Source: Closterium sp. Naga37s-1
Taxonomy: Eukaryota > Streptophyta > Zygnematophyceae > Desmidiales > Closteriaceae
Length of the DNA stretch: 64,000 nt
Direction: 5' to 3'
Assembly (NCBI GenBank): GCA_947471745.1
Contig: CANJKZ010000934.1
Coordinates: forward strand, 62,001-126,000
Positions 44,401 to 55,839 of the stretch are shown here, piece after piece; the stretch's first letter is position 1, and every line of letters begins with the position of its first letter. Position numbers and translations under genes: made by a program. Below the pieces are notes generated by a model. It did not search any database. It had not been told where the DNA came from and worked only from the letters and a program-made list of their open reading frames with translations.

Positions 44401-45065
44401 AGGAATGCTGGCGACAGTCTATCGCCTGCGACGCTCTCTTCGTCGCCTGCAACGTTCAGCGAGAGAGCGACGCGCGAGCCGACAAGATCGCCGGCTCTGT
44501 CGCTTTTCAGCAGCTTGAAGTGGATTCGCACCGAAGCGCGATTGTTCTTCGTCACAGCCTCTACGGCTCTCGACCAATCAGCTTCATAGAGCCCATCCGC
44601 CAGATCGTACAAGCTTTTCCCGCCAAAATCTTCAGAGCTGGTGTAACCCAGGTCGCGCAACAACCCCCGGCTGACGTGTGCAATGCGGCCTGAGCGCGCC
44701 TCCAGCAACAGCTTCGGCTGTCCCGAACCTTCGACTTCCGACGCTACCCTTGCCGAAGCTTTAGCCTGAGGAGCTTCCCAGCCACCGCCGGCGGCTGCAC
44801 CTGAGCCTGAGCGTGCTGCTTCGGAATGCAGCCCGGCAGGTTCGGCTGCAGATAGCACATTTGCGGATAACCCGGAGGCCGAAAATGCAGAGACATTCGA
44901 TTTGACGTCGTTTTTGTCGGTTCCGCGCGAAAATGAGGAGGAGCGGGGATTGCCGCTTCGTGGCGAGAGGAGGCGAGAGAGGGAAAACGCTCGGTCGGAA
45001 GGTTCGAGGGAAGATTCGTCGGCGAGTCGAGCACTGGTGATGGACTTTCGCAGATCGAGGGCCAT
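41436..45065 (-). CDS. Large single-exon PAS-domain protein with disordered and coiled-coil regions
   Basis: An uninterrupted 1209-residue frame. I chose the ATG at 45065 because it sits in a strong CCGCCATGGCC context; the frame extends 16 codons upstream without another ATG. About residues 115-215 look like a PAS domain (LLLEARSGRIAHVSRGLLRD, then SLYDLADGLYEADWSRAVEA and ASVRIHFKLLK). The rest is mostly disordered: Ser-rich N-terminus, acidic tracts (EEEVEEEEDEEEEEEE), an RE-repeat charged helix from a hexanucleotide microsatellite, and Ser/Gly-rich C-terminus. No kinase, DNA-binding or catalytic domain is visible. It could be a light, redox or metabolite sensor scaffold, but this is inference from the PAS fold alone. 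Absence of introns over 3.6 kb contrasts with its intron-rich neighbours. Confidence 0.75.
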   Translation of the reverse strand: MALDLRKSITSARLADESSLEPSDRAFSLSRLLSPRSGNPRSSSFSRGTDKNDVKSNVSAFSASGLSANVLSAAEPAGLHSEAARSGSGAAAGGGWEAPQAKASARVASEVEGSGQPKLLLEARSGRIAHVSRGLLRDLGYTSSEDFGGKSLYDLADGLYEADWSRAVEAVTKNNRASVRIHFKLLKSDRAGDLVGSRVALSLNVAGDEESVAGDRLSPAFLLGDLSPAPPQSSAPAAGAASGFRVRRVEVIIEERPQPPLQETTSIGTDIPGKYRDIRGLDCDSLGDRNGDSSRIDGESCDNSLESSSTSAEPHSTSPQEQITSPGSDWQAGSETNSDWSRESESQLQGYKDGIRGAGPQVSRAQRSGVVCAFGAPPGSITPPRALSRPPLPSRGNSDVGSASGRARSGRYHSARKPPVPRVSSTGSLKSVQPPNSSRTVQNSNWPRREEGEEEVEEEEDEEEEEEEGNGLEIDEEGLALALRVDPDDESALNEDAYSEADNDDDMTSPIAPLEEIDNDFEEDDDDDEDAYIGDGRDGESATIARQISDVRERLAARRSCHLARGGREMDADAISDEDEDEESWERVKQRWAAQQQRLQRREEQQVQQAVQAAREREREREREREREREREREREREKERERERATRGGEEGKKRAFGKWVGGVWAGDGGEGTEGEGGGGREGVYRSERSGRSDSPGSRSLRMSLSMGRSQSPAALAASSYGQGNDEGKVRERDKEREKERKGPALSKAVSFGRVGFSLSSPSKREQKGSSRLGTAEPEGWSEDRRMAASRFADESGRSGVGVQQERGKEEKEQEEDFFWLGSPVREDKESKYLNAPSVSCTDSSLDNSNSTVTRTNSIRGKLNLSLSPLNVDDSEAPSETSPASPATISSPSLSRPPSRIPSLIARSSSSDDARSLRKQRSEPKRDLNRIPAPFCTAPDPCGVPPDSRPSGGEASTPGRRLLSALSHRGVVGAAKKALEAVSSPRRSHTSLFASASAECALAHADAADGGTGAGGGGGRGGGGGGEPLIGSPRFFSSSSRPSSLRPSASHDSYTSSPSSRLSSSPLQSIVPRSSSLEVPRSAGVPRSVSQESGFGTSGSSRESGGASRRRSLLAPSSSREDGGGYREGSSFRGGGGGDVSGGVQGGKQQLSGLQARGVSSSVGGCAVECRAVGMEGRREDAGSTLTPKGRWGAWAEDEKSGDMDWFW
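43138..43224. repeat. Coding hexanucleotide (CTCTCC)n microsatellite
   Basis: About 14 CTCTCC units encode an alternating Arg-Glu tract in the PAS-domain protein, likely a long charged helix. Confidence 0.9.
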
Positions 45066-46698
45066 GGCGGAAAGAACAGAGGGAGATTTGACCGAGTAGT
45101 GAAAATATTTCACGGTCGATTCGCGAATGAAACTGCGGACCGCATTTGCATTCCCTTAGGAACGTTCGGTGTTCGTATATTTCGAAGGGAGGAGACGCCT
45201 ACAACTTGCTATGGGAGTAAATGTCAGTATTGAGTAATACTTTGACTGCAGCTATAGCTGATAGGAGCGTGGAAGAAGCATGAAGCTAGGTGTGGAATGG
45301 TGGGTGGTGTGGATACATGCAGTGGATGAACCGAACACGAGGGGAGGTGAGTTTATGGAGTGGTGGCTGGCGGCTGGAACAACAGGATGGTGACGAAGAC
45401 TCGACATTGCCCGACTGAACCGAAGCGGGCCGAGTGTTTGGAAGGGGGCCGTTATGCGGACAAGCACGACGTACGCTACGGGACGAGGATTTGGGCCTCC
45501 CAGGAATGGCGGTTGGATAGAGCCACGAGGCAGTTAGCGTGGAGAACAGTGAACAGAGAGAGATTTGTGGGAAAGGGGTCGTTGCGATGCGTCATGGCAT
45601 GACAGCTGAGGCGCTTCTTACAGTGCATGCTTGGATGGAGTGGATGGCAGGGAAGGGAGAAGTGCAATATGGGGGAATCTATAGTGGCAAAGGCGGTGAA
45701 TGGCAGGGAGGGTGAGTGGACAGGTCGAAAGGGATCAAGAACGCCTTAGTAAGGTTTATTTGTTTTTCCCAGGCTCGAAGTCAGGTGACCACATGGAGAC
45801 GAAAATTGTATTTGGGGGGATGCTTCTATTCACATCGAGCCGCCTCGACAGGGGTTGGGCAAAGCAGAGCAGAGTGAGTGGGGGATGGGTGATTGGCGCA
45901 GCTGTTGTACAAAGCTGTAGAAGGGCAAAACGGGACGAGGGGGGGGAACCTGTTTGAGTTGGTTGGGGGGGAGTGTGGGTGGTGTGGTGGGAAGGGGAGA
46001 ATAGGGTAGGGATGGGGCCTTGTGCCGCACAATTGGACTGATGTACGGTACCGTGCCACAGGAAGGCTTGGAAATTCTGGCGCGAATCAGCCCGCAAAGT
46101 TCTGACCTCCAAAGAACTTTACTTTCTCAATATTCCTTTGGCTTAGAACCTTGGGTTGTGAATGTTTCGTTGTGTGGGCAATGCTGCTTGTAGAACCTGG
46201 ACTGAGGCTAATGTTGCCAGGGTGATTGCTTCTGGAAAACAAACAAGTTTCGCGGACATGTACAGTGCTCTGTACGAAGCCAAGAAACTGATGGTCGTTC
46301 CGCCAATCAGCGGGGTTGCAAAAGTGCTGTCTCATCATGAGCAGAAGAGACGGATACAAGGCCCATAGTGCATCACATTTGCCCATATCGAATTTTACGG
46401 TAAAGGTGATAATGTATGATTCCCTTTCCGTGCTCTCCATTTTAGACTAACCATAACTAGTCTGTTTTATCTTATGTTGAATGCCTAGGGTTTAATTTGG
46501 AGCATTCCACAAGAGGCTTTCAGGAATCGATGTCAGCATATTCGGATAAGCTGCTTGCTGCTTTACCTGACCAGATTTTACCTATGATCTAGCACAAAAC
46601 TAAGCTTTTCACCATTCGAGAGAGGTTTTGCCACCTACATTTGAATTCTCTAACGATATGAATAAACTCATGCAGCACCGCCAATAATGAGAGCAGTC
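45066..46698. other. Intergenic region, no supported gene
   Basis: 1.6 kb between two minus-strand genes: 5' region of the PAS gene on the left and 3' flank of the RopGAP on the right. Small frames (46162-46368 plus; 46440-46087 minus) overlap each other antisense and have no recognisable domain. Confidence 0.5.
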
Positions 46699-49600
46699 TC
46701 ACCATGTTCCTACAGCACCATAACTAAAATCGGACTCACCGGTCTCTCCTTCCCACGACCCTTTTCCCACATCCCCACTTTTATCATCATCCTCTTGCTT
46801 CTTGCAGCTCTCTTCTGCTCCCTCCATTATCACATCTTCATCCGACCCAGAACCTCCCTCCTCCCTTCGGCCAGGGGTCGTGCAAACTACAACGTCAACG
46901 GCCATTTCCCCTCCCTCCATATCAACTGCTGCATCCCCTCCTCCTCCCCCATCCCTTCCTGTCAACCCTACATCCATGCCCGCATCTAAAGCATCTATAG
47001 CATCTACATATTCTACAGTAACCTCGGCACCATGCTCCATAACCCCATCTAGAATCTCCCGCCCCTCCCCAACCTGCCCACTGGCTTCCCACAGTCTCTC
47101 TGCCCCACCACCATCGGTTCTCACCTCCCCTAACCTGCCCGCCCCTGCCAAATCCACCCCACCCGGTGCTGACGCAACTGGGCCCGCCACATTAACTGAC
47201 AAACTACTCCGCCCCTTGCCGCGCACTGCCAATCCCATCTCCCGCTTGATAGCACCCCAATGCCCATCGATATTCCCCGAGAAGCTTCTCGCAAGCTTCC
47301 CCACCCCTCTAGTAGCCTTCTCCACGTTCCTCACTGGCTTCTCTAGCATGCTTCCCATGCGCGGCGTGGGAGGTAGAACCCGGGAAGGCCTATCTGGGAC
47401 AGGCGGCGGCACCCCTCCTGTCGACACGGAAGCTGCCACCGCTGATAGCTTATCAGCAGCAGGGCCTAACCCCGACCCCTTAGAGCTAAAAGACCTTCGC
47501 AAAAGCTGCCCGCGAGGCGACGAGGATTCCCCACTAGAACCGCCACCAGAGGACCCCCCACTGGGTGTTACTACCTTGAGCCCTGTGCCAAACTTGTGCA
47601 GCAGCTTCTTAGCACCTCGCGGACCAGACGAACCAGCCCTCTGCTGGCCTTCTGCACTTGGCGCTGAACCCGCACCCTCCTCTGCACCCCGTAACTCCAT
47701 CTCCCCTGCCCCAAGCCCATCCTCCCCCTCGCCCTCCCTCCCTTCCGCCACATCCCCCCCATTCAGACCCCCCCTCCCTCCAGCACCCCCCGCTGCTGCT
47801 CCAGCGTCCTCTGCTGCAATCTTCCGCCGCTCGGCCTCCCAGTCCCGCCCAAACGCCGGCCCGCCTTCCGACAGATTCCTCCGGAAAAACATCTTCGTGG
47901 GGACTCCAATCCGGGAAGCCCGGCGCTCCTTGGCTGTGGGATCGGACTGAGGCGCGTTTTTACCACTGCGGAAGAACCCAGGCGAGGGGGGCACGTCTCT
48001 TCCCACAGGGCCATCGTGAGAAGCCATTCTTGTGTGGTGTGATGCTGGTTTGGGTTCTCTCCTCTTCCTCCACCGCTCTGCTGCTGCTGCTGACACCTGC
48101 AGAGGGCCGCTGGCTACCCTTCGGCTGAGCTCTTTAGGGTCTACTGTGCCGGCTAATCCGCTGCTGGGATGCACGGGGCTGTCGCTGGCGATTCTAGGGA
48201 GGTGCGGAAGGGAGATGCTGTTGCTGTCGTCCTGTGAGACGTGGCTCAGTTGACTTGCTTGACTTAGCTGACTGCCCTGTGGCGACCAGCCTGGTAGGGA
48301 ACTACAGGAAGCATCAAAGGGGCTGCCGCTGCTGATGCTGCTCGGGTCAAGGCCCGCTTCCCCTGCCCCAGCTGCTGCTGTGCTCGTGTCCTCTGCCTCT
48401 CCTACCCCTTCCCCTTCTCTCCCCTCGCTCCCATTGACCTGCCCTGCTGCAGACCCTCTTTCTTCTCCTCCCTGCGCCCCTGCCTCCCCGTCTTCCCCCA
48501 TCACCACGTCCCCCTCCTCCCCTCCCCGCGCATCTAACTCCGCCTCCTCCCCCTCCCCCCCCATCCGCGCCAGCAGCTCATTCTTATCCGCGCATTCCCC
48601 GTCACCCTCCTCCGCCTCCGCCGCCCCCTCCCCGGCTTCCCCCCCTTCCCCGCCGCCCCCTTGTCTCTCCTTACTTCTCTGCCGCGGCTCCTCGAAGATC
48701 TCAATGGTGGGCGGCTGCGTGCAGTACACAAAGGATTTCAGCGCCGCACTGCCGCCCTCCCTCAGAGGATCCTGCTGCTTCCTCTCAATGAGCACTCGCA
48801 GTAAATCCATCACCTTCACTGCGTGTCTGAGCCCCATAATAGGATCGAGGACCTGGAGGTGGGAGCATGGGAAGAATAGGATTGGATATCTGCTGTGTGC
48901 ACTCTCGCTATGCAGTGAATCTTTAGGGTCTCTAAGCATCCCTCCCTGGTGGCTCACAATCAGCCCTCAGACCCACCCGCATGTGCTGACTGAATCACTT
49001 TGTGACTGACACCAGGTGATTTATGAACCAGCTGATTTAATCACCAGGTGCTTGAATCCCCATGTGAGTGAATCAGCTCATTTCAATCCACCTGCGTCAT
49101 GTTAGGCGCAAGCATCATGGCGATGTTCTGCTCTCTGCTCTCTGATTTAAATGCCACGCTTGAATCAGCTCAACCCAGCGTTACCCAGATGAACCCAGCT
49201 GGACCCACCTGCGTCATGTTGGGAGCGAACACCATGGCGATGTTCCGTGCGTTCATCTTGTTGCGCTCCTCGAACTGCACCACGTCCGCCATGAGCCCCA
49301 CCACCCAGTCCAGCAGCATGCTCTGCGTCTCGGGCAGCTCCGCCACGAGCGCCAGCATCTGCTCCTCCGTCTCACACGCCGCCACCACCTCCACCGGTAG
49401 CGAGTCCAGCAACCCTTGTGGTAGCTCGCGGAACCACGCCTGGGGGGGGGGGGGGGGGGGGGAGTGGGAGAGAGAGGGTTGAGGTGAGGCCAGTGGCGCC
49501 ATACCTAACAGCGCTCTGCAGCCGCAAATGGACTTCGGCTCGCATCGATACAGGATGTCTATTTAGCCCTTACGGACTGGTAACAAGCCTTTCCTGAAGC

Positions 49601-50311
49601 ACTCTCGCAGCACTCTCGCAGCCCTCTCGCAGAACTTTTTCTCGCAATACTTTCGCAGCGCTCTCACCTTGATGAGCCCCGCGAGCGCGTGCACGTTGAT
49701 GCTCTGCGGCACGAGCCCCATATTGACCTGATCTCGAATCTGGTCCTCGTGGTCGTTCTCCGCCGCCACGCGGAATATGCCCTCCGTCTGCACGTGCGGT
49801 GAGGAGATGGGGTGGAAATGGGGTGGAGGAGGGAAGAGACAGGAGAAGTGGGTAAGGATGGAGAGGGGGAAATTTGAGACTAATGCTAGAATCATCGAAA
49901 GGGTGGAGTGGGAGCGGGGCTGGGGAGGCGGGAGAGAGAGGGGGGGAAAGGACGAAATGGAGGCGCTTGGAGGGAAAAGAGGCGTACCTGGAGTTTTTTT
50001 TTACGTAAACCAGCGCGTGCGGCAGCAGCAGAATGTTAATCCGTTTTTTTTTTGTTGACAGTGGGAAAAGAGGGAGAGGTTGGGGTAACAGGGGAAGACT
50101 GGGGGGAAAGGGGGAGAAGGCATACCTGGAGTCCCTTTTTGACGTATAGCAGCGCCTGCAGCTGCAGCAGAATGTTGGGCACGCTGTTGCCGAACTCGTC
50201 CTGCGAGCACTGCAGCAGCTCCGGCTGCACGCCGAACACAGACCGCCTGGGGGGAGGGGGAGGGGGACACGGGGAGGGAGGCAAGGCAAGGGGAAGAGAA
50301 GAGTGAGCGGC

Positions 50312-50398
<87 letters not shown>

Positions 50399-50934
50399 CA
50401 CTACAGCAGCTCCGGCTGCACGGCGAAGACGGACCGCCTGGGGGAGGGGTGGCGGGAGAAGGACAAGGAGAATAAAACAGGAGGGAAGAGGAGGGCGGGG
50501 GGCCGGGACAGAGAGGAATGAGGGCCCTGTAGCAGGGAGGAAATAGGGAGTGGTGATAAGGACAACAAGGTTGCGCGTTGGCGGAGTCTCCAGGGACGTA
50601 TTGACGCCCTTCTCCAGCTCAAACGCGCTACCCGTCCCCCTTCCTACCGCCCGCTTCTGGCCCCACACTATAGACGCGCGAACGACGACTGCAGAATACC
50701 CTTCACGCGCGTCACAAACGGACTCCCCGCACACTCTAACGATCACTGACACGCGCTAGCACGCACTAGAGGCGACCGCAGCTTACCCCGCACTGGGCGC
50801 GCGGCACGGCAGCTCGCCCTCGATGTCTTCCGGGAGGCCCAGGAAGCCCTTAAAGCGGTCGAACGTGACGTGCGCCACGTGCTTCACGTCCGTTGGCTCG
50901 CCGATCTCCAAAGGGTGGCCGTCGTCGTCATCGT
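46699..50934 (-). CDS. ROP GTPase-activating protein (CRIB-RhoGAP) with long C-terminal tail; 5' end unresolved
   Basis: Minus-strand exons 50934-50787, 50246-50126, 49787-49668, 49439-49209 and 48852-46699 join in phase. The first gives a CRIB motif (IGEPTDVKHVAHVTFDRFKG). The next three give a RhoGAP domain: SVFGVQPELLQCSQDEFG, TEGIFRVAAEN with the catalytic arginine finger, INVHALAGLIK, AWFRELPQGLLDSLP, and NARNIAMVFAPNMTQ. CRIB followed directly by RhoGAP is the plant RopGAP arrangement; it should stimulate GTP hydrolysis by ROP/RAC GTPases in polarity and growth. The last exon (718 codons) adds a short conserved end (MGLRHAVKVMDLLRVLIERK) and then an unusually long disordered tail. No start codon was identified: the coding frame opens at an acceptor near 50935 and the first exon must lie to the right. 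Junction copies are abundant here. Confidence 0.82.
49087..49253. repeat. Duplicated RopGAP exon-donor junction
   Basis: The exon end at 49207-49253 (CACCTGCGTCATGTTGGGAG onward) has a decayed copy at 49087-49133 in the intron. Both keep the CAGGTG donor on the minus strand. Confidence 0.85.
49984..50452. repeat. Duplicated RopGAP RhoGAP-exon donor and acceptor
   Basis: The exon 50246-50126 is flanked by partial copies of its own ends: its donor end is repeated in decayed form at about 49984-50038 and its acceptor end (CAGCTCCGGCTGCACG) at about 50402-50452. The copies keep splice-site-like dinucleotides. Confidence 0.85.
50316..50393. repeat. (GA)n dinucleotide microsatellite, about 37 copies
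   Basis: An uninterrupted GA run in the RopGAP intron, next to the duplicated acceptor. Confidence 0.97.
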
Positions 50935-53614
50935 CTGATGCGTAGCCGGGGGGGAAGAAGTGGGGTTGAGATATACAACAGACAAACAAAAAGTTGGAAA
51001 AAAAAAAAAACAAAAAAACAAGGGGGTAGGAGCATGTGCTTTACATCGGTTGGCTTTACGGTCTCCACGAAAAGGGCGTCGACGTAATCGTCTGAGGGGG
51101 GAACGGCGGAGAGGAAAGGGTCGGTGGACGGCAAGTAGATGGATGGTGCTTTAAGCGGTCGAACGTGACGTGCGTCACGCCCGTCGGCTGGAGAATTTAC
51201 GAGGAATAATGTCCTCATCATCGCGCGAGGCGATGAAGGTGGCCGGTAAAAAGACGACGGACGGCAGTCGGCAAGTGAACGACAAACAGACGCAAGGCAG
51301 TAAACAGACCGACAAACGCATCATCAGTAAAATGGATAAACGACAAGGGACCAGATACTTGAGGCGCCACGTCACAGAATAACGACCAAGGAGACGACAT
51401 AGGGCGTTGATGGTTGGTAAGTGCGCGATGTCAACTTAGGGTTCGAACGCGTGTCAGCGCGACGGTGACAACGCATAGGCGACACTGGGAAAACTAGGCA
51501 GTTTCCCGCATCGTTCGAGATGCTGTGGAAATAGAATATCTATTATCGAACTACATCGGCGAGCGGGACAAAACGGCAAGACTGACTTACAACCAGTCAG
51601 TACTAATGGAGAATTACAGCAACGAGATGAAAAGGTCTGATCATATCTATGCATTGGTAAAAATGCTTATCATGACCCGCAATAGAAATCGGAAACTCCT
51701 ATAATGCTACGAAATGTCGCACGACGGTGGCCACCGAGTCGCCAGACATGTCGCGACCTAGACGTGTTCATCTGCACGACCTAGACGCTCTGAGCTGCAG
51801 AGATGGAAAGGAACGATCTGTCGGAGCTTAGGTGGACTACATTTGAGAGAAGTGCTACCACGAGCTTGATGCTACAATTTAGTTGCCGGACGCGGTAAGA
51901 TCAGTAGAATAGGGAGCTTGGAGAACGTACCGTGGGACTAGGAAAGGAAAGGTATTAAGCATAATCAAGCCGAAACGGACGGTACCTGAGGAGCCTATCT
52001 TATGCAGTGGAGCCTCCTACCACTCCTCACTGTTTCATGAAGGACGCTTTCGAAAAAAAATAACATGTTAAGCGAGGTGTTTCTAATAGCTTGGACCAGC
52101 GACACGTGGCTTTTTATCCTGGTCCAACCGTAGCACAGCAGCACGACCACCACGTACCACGATCTCTCTGCTTGCCGATACGACCGAGAGTCTTCACTAC
52201 GCCCTTAAAGCCGCCGTTTATAACGTCCATCTCAGGTACTGCTGGAAACCCTAACCGTCGACCTGGAAAAAAATAAATACTCCAGAGTGGGCGAAGTTGA
52301 CTACTGAGGGGAAGCCATGACTAGGTTTGGGAGGCGAAAGGGAGTCGGTGGAGGGGAAATGGAGAGAGGAGGAGACCATGGGGAATGGGGCAAAGGGAGG
52401 AAATTGAGGAAAGGGAGGAATGGAGGAAAGGGAAGAATGGAGGGAAGGGAGGAATGGAGGAAAGGGAGGAATAGGGGAAAGGGACAGCAGGAGGAGATTG
52501 AAACAGGCGGAGCCTAGCACTACCGAGGTGAAAACGTTCCAAGCGTTCGATATGGTCACAGATGTTCGCTGAAGCACGATCTTGGAGTTGCCGGAGTGAT
52601 AGTAGCGAGGGGTCTGTAGATTTGTTGTGCCGCGCGGGTTGGTGTGAATTCTGGCTGTCAACACCACTTGCACTGGGGGAGGTCAACTCGCGGATGCAGG
52701 CGAGCAGGTGTACTGGATGCACAAAATTCGTTAGACGAAGCAAGCAGTGTCCATAACACTTCCTACATGATTGATGTCATTACACAAGAATAGCTAACAA
52801 GACTAGGCTAGTTCTCATCAGCTCAGCCATGTAAATGCTACAGAGATCAGGCAATCAAAAGACTACCGAACTCCATTCCTTGGTACAATAACTGGGTTAT
52901 TGGCCCTACCACCTGTGATATTCCAGTTACCATCAAGGTACCGTAACAGAGTAGTCGCACTCTGCAGGAAGCTGTTAGCATTGACAACTCTGGTTTGTTT
53001 ACAGGTTACGCCACGTTGAGAGGGCATCTAGGTGACAACTAGTGCCTAGTGATGCCTAGGGTGTACATTGGCATCTAGAGAGAGCATCGAAAACTAGGGA
53101 AGGGCAGAAGCCGGTTGGTCGTGTGTCTGACTTCAGTACTGATTGACAAGGCAGGCATAAATACACTGTGCTTGGCGATATTCTGGCGAAAACCAGGCAG
53201 TGCAGGCGACGGCGACCACCCCGGTGAGAAGGGCTTTCTTTCAGGTAAAGCCAGTACATTTTGGCGGTAATAATTTTGTTCGGAATTCTGTATTCAAAAT
53301 TTGTCAGTTTGTCCGTTTCTCTTTAGGAGCCTCTCTTATTTGATCCACCATAGCTTGCTAGCACTGAGAGCTCAGAAGAAGGGATGCTGCAGCAGCAGTA
53401 TGCGCGCCAAACGTCACTATCAAAATACACGGACCCAAAACCTCCTATTTATGGAGCTTCGTAAAGTTGAGCCCATGCATGTGTTGCTGCTCCTGGAGTA
53501 GATCTCCAGCCAGGCACCTGATGTATGTTCAAATCTGGCAATTCATGCACATATATTACAGCTTGGCATAATGCTGCATTCTGTTCAGCATAATCCATCC
53601 ATGTCAGTGGTCAT
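50935..53614. other. RopGAP 5' region with decayed CRIB-exon copies, then gene-poor DNA
   Basis: 50935-51270 contains decayed copies of the CRIB exon (about 51035-51098, 51151-51188 and possibly 51200-51260). 51400-53600 is less GC-rich; it has a purine-rich GGAATGGAGGAAAGGGA-type repeat at about 52390-52490 but no supported gene. The missing first exon of the RopGAP may lie here. Confidence 0.5.
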
Positions 53615-54550
53615 TTACTCCTTGGCACCTGCAAGGTAAAGACCAGACTTGTTCAGTTCCGTTTACGGCTTGATGAGGATCAGTGTGCGCAAAAGATTGC
53701 GAAGGAAGGGTCGCTCACCTGCTTCAGCCAGCAGAGGGACCAACTTGCCCTGCATGTGCAATGACACCGTTGCTGCACACAAGGACAAGTGGTGTGACGG
53801 GACAACGAAAATGGTGAATAAAAACAGCTGTAACTGTGAGAGGCCAGAGGAGCTTGACACACTTCACAAGTAATACCATGGACTCACCATCACAGCCGCC
53901 AATGTGCTTTCCACCAATGAAGACGTTGGGAATGGTGCGCTGGCCTGTGAGATCATACAGAGCTTGTTGAAGCTCGTCCTCCTCCACTGCACCCAACGAG
54001 AGCATGTTCAGTGTCTTCGCATCATAAACCAAGCGACAAAGAAGAGCAGACGCAGCTCATTCGACCAACAGCGACACTTGCTCAACAGTGACACTGTTCC
54101 ACACTCTTCCTTGTCTCAACTCACCTAGTTCGTCCAGCTCCACAACTAGCATGTTAGTGTGAAGCTTGGAAAGGAGCCGTTTCACGTCCGTGCAGTATCT
54201 ACAACAACAATCGAGACGCAAGGCATTGACACAAAATCTCTCGATGCAGGATGTTGTGAAGGTAGCACACGGAAGTCCAAAATATCTTCACAGCTAACTG
54301 AACAAAAACCACGTGGTTCTTTCCAGCGTTCCATGCGGTCATCGGTGCAAGCGCGTACGTTATTTATTCCAAACTCAATTGAGAAGAATAAGCAATAATT
54401 CTTCTCAATTGCGTATTAAAACTGGCTCAGATTCCGTTTCAAGAACTCACGGGCACCATGTTTGGAGTAGACGACCACAGGGTGCTCTCCGTTCTTCTGC
54501 TTCACCAGCTCCACCAGTTGCTCGATCGACTTGGCGTCGCTGCGACCCAT
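53615..54550 (-). CDS. CPYC-type glutaredoxin with a one-base frame break in exon 1
   Basis: Five minus-strand exons: 54550-54451, 54198-54125, 53986-53888, 53772-53719, 53628-53615. Together they encode a class I glutaredoxin: SIEQLVELVKQKNG, VVVYSK, a CPYC active site split by intron 1, DVKRLLSKLHTNMLVVELDE, the TIPNVFIGGKHIGGCD glutathione-binding block and a short end LLAEAGAKE. The CPYC site and all downstream phases are recovered only if one A is added to the AAA run at about 54462-54464; as given, exon 1 is one base short. This may be a sequencing error in a homopolymer or a real disruption. Upstream of the ATG at 54550 the frame is open and transit-peptide-like (Ser/Ala/Arg-rich) but has no ATG before a TAG, so targeting is undecided. 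The expected role is thiol-disulfide exchange with glutathione. Confidence 0.75.
54376..54411. repeat. Perfect 14-bp-arm hairpin in glutaredoxin intron 1
   Basis: CAATTGAGAAGAAT (54376-54389) and its reverse complement (54398-54411) are separated by 8 nt. It lies between exons 1 and 2 of the glutaredoxin, 40 nt inside the intron from the donor. Confidence 0.85.
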
Positions 54551-55839
54551 CGCTCGAGGCCCAGCAGCAGCTGAGAATCGCCTGCGAGCCTTGCTAGCGG
54601 TAGGGTCTGACAAGGCATGGCTAATCTGAGAGCCGCTGAAGAAAGCCAATTGGCTGCTGTGAGCTGTGAGAAGCGCGGTGGACACGAGTCTGCCGGGTAG
54701 ACGATGTCTTTTGAAGTGACCCGACTGCCGCACGTGAAGGCAACGATACGAAGATCGCTCCTGCTGCCACTGCTGCTGTTGCTACTGCGGCCATTGAGAG
54801 ACCAGCTTGGTCGCACGAGAGGCGATCGCAAAATTGGAATAAACAATCCTCTCGCCTGTATGAACTGGACGATTAGCGATAATGCCTACGCTGCTGCAGA
54901 AGGACGCGACGTCAATGTAACTTCTGAAAATTGTGAGAATCGCCTGATATTGATCAACACATTCGATTCCACTGGGGAGGGTTGTGTGACTGACCTCATG
55001 GAGCACATAACAACAGATTTGTGCGACATCCTCATCCACACACTCAACTGGATAGCTGGTGACACACCCAATGCCCCTGTCAGGTCACAGGAGCATGGAA
55101 CGTTGGACAGCTGGCTTGCTTTTCCCACGAAAGACGTGGATTGGGTGAACTGTGCGATGGATTCACGAATCGTCGCTGTAAATTCGCGAAAAAAGCGGGG
55201 ATGGGCCAGAAAATGTTCGGGAGAGATCGTATTCTCTATACTAGCCTTCTCTTACGGATTACAGGGCGCTACACTTCATACCAAGAGTTCGTGAAGAAAA
55301 CACTTGTCACAATGAAAAATATAAGCCCTTGGCTTAAACACCTTCGGAGTCACGTAGACCAGCTTCGTGGCGCCCCTCCAAAACTCCAACCAATGGGTAG
55401 ACTCCGCTCAGCCGTCACGTGGTGACGAAAGTCGTCTGGAAACCCCGACGTGCCACGTCATCCCGAATCATGGTACACGCTCTACTAGCGTGCGTGATTG
55501 GCCTGAAATGCTAGCTGGTTACCCACAATTGTGGCTCCTTTCGTCAACCCAAAGGCGTGAGTGGCAGCTGGAGCAGCCCCGCTAAAACCCCTCCCTCCAC
55601 AGATTCGGGGATCAATGCAGCACGGATTTTACAGCACTGTATTTGTACCGAGTGGTACCTTCCCATTTTCAATCAGGCAAACCATTCATCTGTGTGGAAT
55701 CCCTTCAGCAGACCCACATTTTGTGGCCTTCGGATTCATTCTTCCCTGAATCCCTGCTGATTTTGGTTCTCCACCTTGGTAGGCTGCTACGGCTTGAAGC
55801 TCCTCCAACTATTATTTCCTCCTTTCAGTCGATCCAGCC
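54551..55839. other. Divergent region between glutaredoxin and ASSY
   Basis: Presumed leaders and promoters of two divergent genes. A 196-codon plus-strand frame with ATG at 54704 (to 55294) is the longest; it has a Leu-rich N-terminus but no recognisable domain. Confidence 0.45.

Noticed and set aside
54704..55294. 196-codon plus frame between glutaredoxin and ASSY
   Set aside because: Has an ATG, but overlaps the putative glutaredoxin leader antisense, lacks a domain and has mixed composition; possible but unsupported.
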